A stretch of 35,101 nt of DNA, from contig RPFO01002062.1 of assembly GCA_009746045.1 (NCBI GenBank), positions 1-35,101 on the forward strand. The letters run 5' to 3'. Every line of letters starts with the position of its first letter. Positions within the stretch are counted from its first letter, which is position 1. This DNA comes from Mesostigma viride. Its lineage: Eukaryota > Streptophyta > Mesostigmatophyceae > Mesostigmatales > Mesostigmataceae. The notes beneath the pieces are model-generated. The model was not told where the DNA came from and made no database searches. It was given only the letters and a program-made list of their open reading frames with translations. The translations under genes were made by a program, and so were the position numbers. Below, piece after piece: positions 30,938 to 35,101 of the stretch.

Positions 30938-30951
30938 GGGTTTAGGGTTTA
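30938..30951. repeat. Short telomere-like motif GGGTTTAGGGTTTA
   Basis: Two abutting TTTAGGG-type units (plant and green-algal telomere repeat) follow the CA satellite. A third partial GGTTTAGG lies at ~30923. The motif is short enough to be chance. Confidence 0.35.
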
Positions 30952-31101
30952 AGGCCTACCATACACCCGTATGTAAAAATGCAACAACACGCCAAGTCAT
31001 CCGCCACCATGCAAAAATATATAAACACAACTGGTCATCCTCAACAAGAATGCCCATTTTAGTACCCAATCCGCACTTGGCACTTGTCCAGTTTCGTAAG
31101 T

Positions 31102-31115
31102 CCAACGGCCGTTGG
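31102..31115. repeat. CCAACGGCCGTTGG palindrome in intron 3
   Basis: The perfect 14-bp palindrome is flanked symmetrically by TTTC six bases to the left and GAAA six bases to the right. Confidence 0.9.
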
Positions 31116-31274
31116 CTTTGAGAAATTAAGATATGCGACATGCGCCATGCAGCCAAGCTAAAGTATAGGCTGATTGCCCTGTATGTAACATTAGTAAGGT
31201 GAACGACCGTCGACAAAAAAACACATGCGACATACAAACACCAATTTTACACAGTAATGTTTGGAATGACGTAC

Positions 31275-31942
31275 CGTAATTTCGGCGTCCACCTTCTTCG
31301 CAATTGTGAACCAGCCCTGTCGCGTGTTGTCCGGATGTCCTTCCCACTTGCCCTTTGTGACCTTTGCGACGCTCAGGTAGCACACGATTGCAGTTAAGGG
31401 TTCTCGGTCGTCTGGGTTCCAGAAGAAGCGTCAGGCGTCCGATCCGGAGGAGGAGCACCTCTCGAAGTATTTTACGTACATTACCCAGTTGCCTTTCTTA
31501 AAAACCTCGCCCCCCCCCCTGTATGTTTGTTTAAACACTCATCCTTGTCGAGTTGGTGGGCGACTCGAACAACTTTCGCCAACCAGTACGGGTGGTCGGG
31601 CACATGGTCCTTGTGCCCCCTCTCAGATGCGACTGCGACGGCCTCCCCCTCCTGCAAATCACGCCCCAACTCGTTTCTTGCCGTTTGAAGGTGGTTCAGG
31701 CGGGTTCCCGGATATCGCGTGGGGTTCCGCGACTTACTCGCCTGGAGTTTTACAGTCCACGACGAGCTGCTCCAATCCTTTGGGCATGTCGTCCACTTGC
31801 CCTCTCGGCACTCCGCACAACTGAAGCATGAAAAACGCCTGAGCTTAACCACCTCGACCCGCTCGCCCTTTTTGTCCAGTCGCCACTGGTGTGCCGTGGA
31901 GATATCTCGGATCGGGCCTCGCTCCTTACCGGACGTGGGAAT
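31275..31942 (-). pseudogene. DDE-transposase-like gene, third identified exon (damaged)
   Basis: Acceptor TTACAATTGCAG precedes IPTSGKERG and donor ACG|GTACGT follows AKKVDAEIT, both phase 0. The exon encodes a Cys-rich stretch, FSCFSCAECREGKWTTCPK, typical of the C-terminal half of this family, then HPYWLAKVVR and, in a second frame, EVFKKGNWVMYVKYFER and SVAKVTKGKWEGHPD. A ten-base C run (31510-31519) sits where the two frames meet, so one base has been gained or lost there. An in-frame TGA lies at 31433-31431. Both may be real damage or assembly error in the case of the C run. Confidence 0.6.
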
Positions 31943-32244
31943 CTGCAATTGTAAATCCATGAAACAACATCACAGCACATTTCCCAACTCCAACGGCCGT
32001 TGGCACTCAACAATTATAAGATTTCCCAACTCCAACGGCCGTTGGCCCTTGGAAACTTTATATAAGTACAATTCTCAACTCCAACGGCCGTTGGCACTCA
32101 ACAATTATACGATTTTCCAGCTCCAACGGCCGTTGGCCTTATGAAACTTCAAACTGCATCAAGGAAGCTGTCCTCTGTAAAGTGTAACCAGAGACAAATT
32201 ATAGAACTGCACTTGACCACCAGAAAGCAACTGTCTTTACTTAC
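31943..32244 (-). repeat. Intron 2 (302 bp) with four CCAACGGCCGTTGG palindromes
   Basis: Donor AAC|GTAAGT and acceptor TTGCAG|ATT keep the frame in phase 0. Palindromes lie at 31990-32003, 32032-32045, 32081-32094 and 32123-32136. Their surroundings alternate between two types: CAACT-palindrome-CACTCAACAATTATA (first and third) and palindrome-CCTT..GAAAC (second and fourth), indicating a duplicated ~90-bp pair. Confidence 0.85.
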
Positions 32245-33000
32245 GTTATCGAGAAGAAATGCCCGTCGAACCACGTCCGATTGTGCCGATGGTCGACTCG
32301 AGTCTTTGCCGGTTCTCCAATCCCGGTTCAGGTAGGCCACCAGTGCCTCCACCGTATTCAGGTTCCGATTGTCCTCCTGCATCTGCGCTCTTTTGAGGAT
32401 GCTTTTGACCGTCCCCCCCTCCCCGTCCGACTCCCCCTTCCCATGTCCTGCACACGAGTAGTTCCACTCCAATGATTCCAAGTCGGGGTCGGCCTCGAGC
32501 AGGTCCGCAGCCATCGCCAACACATACCGGGATTGGAACTGCTCCTTACAGTTGTCGGACCAACTGATCCAGTTCCTCACCTCCACCCCCTCCTCCCTCA
32601 GCACGTTAAGGGTATTCTTCATCACGAACTCCAGGGTCTGGGCATTCCTCGGTACGTCCTTCCCCATGTAATCGTGCTTCACCCTTTTGATTTCCAACGA
32701 TACGGGATCACGGTACATCACGATCACCGGCATCAGGACGTAACTACTTGGGTACCAGTACTGCGCCTGCAACTGTTTCTGCAGGTGGTCCGAATAGTTC
32801 TCCGAGTAGTCCATCAGGACCACCACCGTTCCCAGCGGCATCACGTCAATGCACTCCTTGTAAGCGTGGTGCTGCCAGGCCCATGTATGGACGTGAATGG
32901 CGAATTCCGGGAAGCGCGCCGTAATGAGTTCATGGAGCTCCGAGAGGGTTGACTTGATGAGTTTTTGCTGCAGGTTCATTTGCGGCGCCACATCCTCCTC
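32245..33000 (-). CDS. DDE-transposase-like gene, second identified exon (catalytic core)
   Basis: The exon gives 252 codons from |EEDVAPQMNL to RRAFLLDN|. It contains the parts expected of an RNase H-fold transposase: VVVLMDYSENYSDHLQKQLQ with the first Asp, VLMPVIVMYRD, then NWISWSDNCKEQFQSRYVLA with the second Asp, and SCAGHGKGESDGEGGTVKSI, a GHGKG-x-x-DG-x-GG motif that supplies the third acidic position. Proteins with this motif set are widespread, usually uncharacterised, in animals, mosses and algae. I recall the pattern but cannot name the superfamily safely. The frame is intact across the whole exon. Acceptor TTGCAG|GAG and donor AAC|GTAAGT are strong. It may be an autonomous DNA transposon gene or a domesticated copy. 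Confidence 0.75.
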
Positions 33001-33138
33001 CTGCAACACAACACACCCGCGCACCATGGATTGACCGAAGAATGGAAGTCAGCAGCTGGGAATTTCCCAACGCCAACGGCCGTTGGAAGTATGAAAGTCT
33101 ACATATATATATTCAACGATGCAAATATACATGCTTAC
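33001..33138 (-). repeat. Intron 1 (138 bp) with one CCAACGGCCGTTGG palindrome
   Basis: Donor ACG|GTAAGC and acceptor GTTGCAG|GAG are both phase 0. The palindrome is at 33073-33086, with TTTC six bases to the left and GAAA six bases to the right. Confidence 0.88.
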
Positions 33139-34288
33139 CGTCCCACGGGGCGCTGTGCCCTCCTTTACGAAGTCGAACCACGTGTACTTCTTTGTCCACC
33201 CCTTCATCTGGTCCGTCACGATGAACTCGGAAATCCCACACTCGTTGCAGGTCCCTTCCAAGCAGTTCATTGGGACGTTAACGAACGGGCCGCCCGTCCT
33301 CCCCCCTCCTTGCCCCCCCTCCCCCCTCTCAGCCTGTGGCAGGTGAAACGTCGAACGAAATCATGGGCATTGTCAGGCACGGAAGGGATACCCTCCCTCT
33401 CCTCGATCTCCAGCGTGCTCTTCAACTCCTTGACGCCTTTGGTGAAGGCAGAGAGCAGGGACTCGAAGACGACGTGCTTTTCGCATGCGCACAAGTCCCG
33501 GTCCTTCCACACGCCCTTTACGCACTTGGGCATGAACTCCACGAACTTCGTGTACCCCACCTTGTACCTTGTCCCGTCCGCAGTCGTCACGATACCTCCC
33601 TTGTACGGCGACGCGTCAGAACAGAACCGCTTGTAAATCGTTTCAAGCGAGTCCAAATAGTACCTTCCCCCCTGGGAGGAAATCAGGATCCTGGCGTTTC
33701 CCTTCCTTTCGAACTCATTGACCACGTCCTTATGGTTGGGAGACGCCCTCGTGTTTAGGTCTGACAACCAGTAACTCCCGACGATGTCTTTGACCTCCTC
33801 CGGAAACTTGTCCGACCGTAAAGCACGAGGGGGCGCCTTCAGGGCGGGAAGGTCGCCCCCCATCCTCATTCCCCTTGCGGTCTGGATATCCTTGGGCGTG
33901 ACGTGAAGCAGCCGCGCGAGAGTGCAATGCCCTTGATTGTTCATGCCGTCCTTTCCCAAGCACATTGACAGCACAGCGCACTTCGCGTTCCTGTGCTCAT
34001 CCGACTTGCCCAATTCCTGGAAACCTTGCACGATATTAGCGACAACCTCCTGAGCGAAGGACTCCGACGCCTTTCTTTTCAGCGCAGGGCGGTACTGTTT
34101 CCCCATAACCTTCACAACCGCACCTGGCAGCCGCTCAAGCGCCCTCAAGCCTACTGCAGTTTTCGTGTTTTCAGTCTTGTGATTGTTGTCCTTCAGCAAG
34201 TATTCCATTGCGCTGGCCATGTCGAGGGCAAGTTGGTTGCCCTTGATCTCGACGTACTTGAGACTTAGGTCTTTGTTGTGCGCTTCAC
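33139..34288 (-). CDS. DDE-transposase-like gene, first identified exon (N-terminal region)
   Basis: The likely acceptor is GATGCAG|GTGAAG at 34289, so upstream exons may exist. A Met codon at 34355 exists but lies in sequence that looks intronic. The protein has YWLSDLNTRASPNHKDVVNE, then RYYLDSLETIYKRFCSDASP, then YKVGYTKFVEFMPKCVKG and RDLCACEKHVVFESLLSAF. This resembles the conserved block of the same family (SKF..LRPK...CxC..H). The frame runs to about 33330, then crosses a GC-rich region of C runs (33296-33330). It must shift by one base there to continue as GGPFVNVPMNCLEGTCNECG and GWTKKYTWFDFVKEGTAPRG before the donor. The shift is a true indel or a homopolymer error. Function beyond transposase-like is not shown. 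Confidence 0.68.
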
Positions 34289-34373
34289 CTGCATCCGCGC
34301 GCATACAGAATCCAGACGAAGTTTTGACTTTTATCAAATTATTGCTTTCCAACAATTACCCAATTTGTAGGTC

Positions 34374-34818
34374 CCAACGGCCGTTGGACCCCTGAAAGTA
34401 CGCCTGAAACACGCCAACACATGCATTTTCGACACCCAACGGCCGTTGGACCCCGAAAGTGGGCCTGAAACACGCCAACACATGCATTTTCGACACCCAA
34501 CGGCCGTTGGACCCCAGAAAGCGGGCCGAAAACACGCCAACACATGCATTTTCGACACCCAACGGCCGTTGGACCCCTGAAAGTGGGCCTGAAACACGCC
34601 AACACATGCATTTTCGACACCCAACGGCCGTTGGACCCCTGAAAGCGGGCCGAAAACACGCCAACACATGCATTTTCTACACCCAACGGCCGTTGGACCC
34701 CTGAAAGTGGGCCTGAAACACGCCCACATGCATTTTCGACACCCAACGGCCGTTGGACCCCTGAAAGCGGGCCGAAAACACGCCAACACATGCATTTTCG
34801 ACGTCCAACGGCCGTTGG
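34374..34818. repeat. Array of eight ~62-bp units carrying CCAACGGCCGTTGG
   Basis: Palindromes start at 34374, 34436, 34497, 34559, 34621, 34683, 34743 and 34805. Between them lies CCCTGAAAG.GGGCC, then AACACGCCAACACATG, then CATTTTCGACAC. The array lies just upstream of the first identified exon, probably within a longer intron or at the end of the element. Long reading frames across it are repeat artefacts. Confidence 0.95.
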
Positions 34819-34830
34819 GCCCCTGAAAGC

Positions 34831-35101
34831 GGGCCGGAAACACGTGTCAAGGACATGGTCCTTGTATTTGTACCCACCTGACCTGGCTAGATAGATAGAG
34901 GCTCTTGTACAGGAGCCACTGTTTTTTATCCCGTTGGATTTGGCCTACAAATGAGAAAGTTGTGGCCAGTTTTAGTAATCAGGGATTAGTACCTATGCCA
35001 AGTGGATCCTTATAGGCAGCTGACAAATCTGTCTATGTCAGCTGACCTATGACATGTCAGATGAGAATCTATGACAGGAACAGCTGGACTGTAGACATGA
35101 A
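34831..35101. other. Right-edge sequence with no supported gene
   Basis: Only short frames occur. CAGGTGGGTACA on the minus strand near 34875 could be a splice donor for an upstream exon of the transposase-like gene. Repeated TATGTCAGCTGACCTATGACATG-type words are present near 35035. Confidence 0.3.

Noticed and set aside
34374-34818. CRISPR-like array of palindromic repeats with ~48-bp spacers
   Set aside because: The intervening sequences are near-identical to each other, so this is a tandem repeat and not repeats with unique spacers.
34334-34877. Repetitive 105-169-residue frames such as GPTAVGCRKCMCWRVF repeats
   Set aside because: They are translations of the palindrome array, whose 60-62-bp units change frame. 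No independent coding evidence exists.

Overview
This window is eukaryotic nuclear DNA dominated by transposable elements and tandem repeats. The evidence is GT-AG introns, Kozak-type ATG contexts, LTR retrotransposons and long satellites. The GC-rich coding pieces, repeat-laden spacers and a short TTTAGGG-type motif fit a green-lineage microalga or similar protist. That placement is tentative, and no single gene fixes the species.

Layout: (1) 1-1066 holds decayed non-LTR retrotransposon-like coding remnants and a (CAA)n microsatellite. (2) 1067-9093 is a complete, young, minus-strand LTR retrotransposon (element 1) with 696-bp LTRs, a 5-bp target duplication, a polypurine tract and a 1197-codon pol frame. 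It split an older reading frame that resumes at 9099. (3) 9094-10426 is spacer with a degenerate duplication. (4) 10427-10919 is a 493-bp MITE-like element with terminal inverted repeats, inserted one codon before the stop of a minus-strand gene of unknown function (10746-12437, open to 12735). (5) 12592-17102 is a series of arrays: an 18-bp coding repeat, a palindrome-rich GTTACCGG region, a CACGTG-bearing minisatellite, four 152-bp hairpin units and three 75-bp units. (6) 17269-17428 is the start of a basic protein gene cut by element 2. (7) 17429-25943 is a second, older, plus-strand LTR retrotransposon (element 2) broken by frameshifts. (8) 25944-30920 holds a possible promoter, a TRIM-like structure with 198-bp direct repeats, a 40-bp minisatellite and a CA-rich satellite. 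(9) 31275-34288 is a minus-strand, intron-containing DDE-transposase-like gene. Its introns and upstream flank carry 14 copies of one perfect 14-bp palindrome.

The strongest candidate for an undescribed system is the retrotransposon lineage shared by elements 1 and 2. The two are clearly related but highly diverged. Both encode Gag, zinc knuckle(s), integrase, then a retropepsin-like protease, then reverse transcriptase and RNase H. The protease therefore lies between integrase and reverse transcriptase, unlike either standard Ty1/copia or Ty3/gypsy order. Both also share a DT[N/Q]A protease motif, HGDD instead of YVDD in the reverse transcriptase, D-x29-E integrase spacing, a GPY/F-like integrase tail and LTR ends AGTT...AACT instead of TG...CA.

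The second candidate is the palindrome family in the transposase-like gene. It is found only in introns and the upstream array, often as TTTC-N6-CCAACGGCCGTTGG-N6-GAAA.
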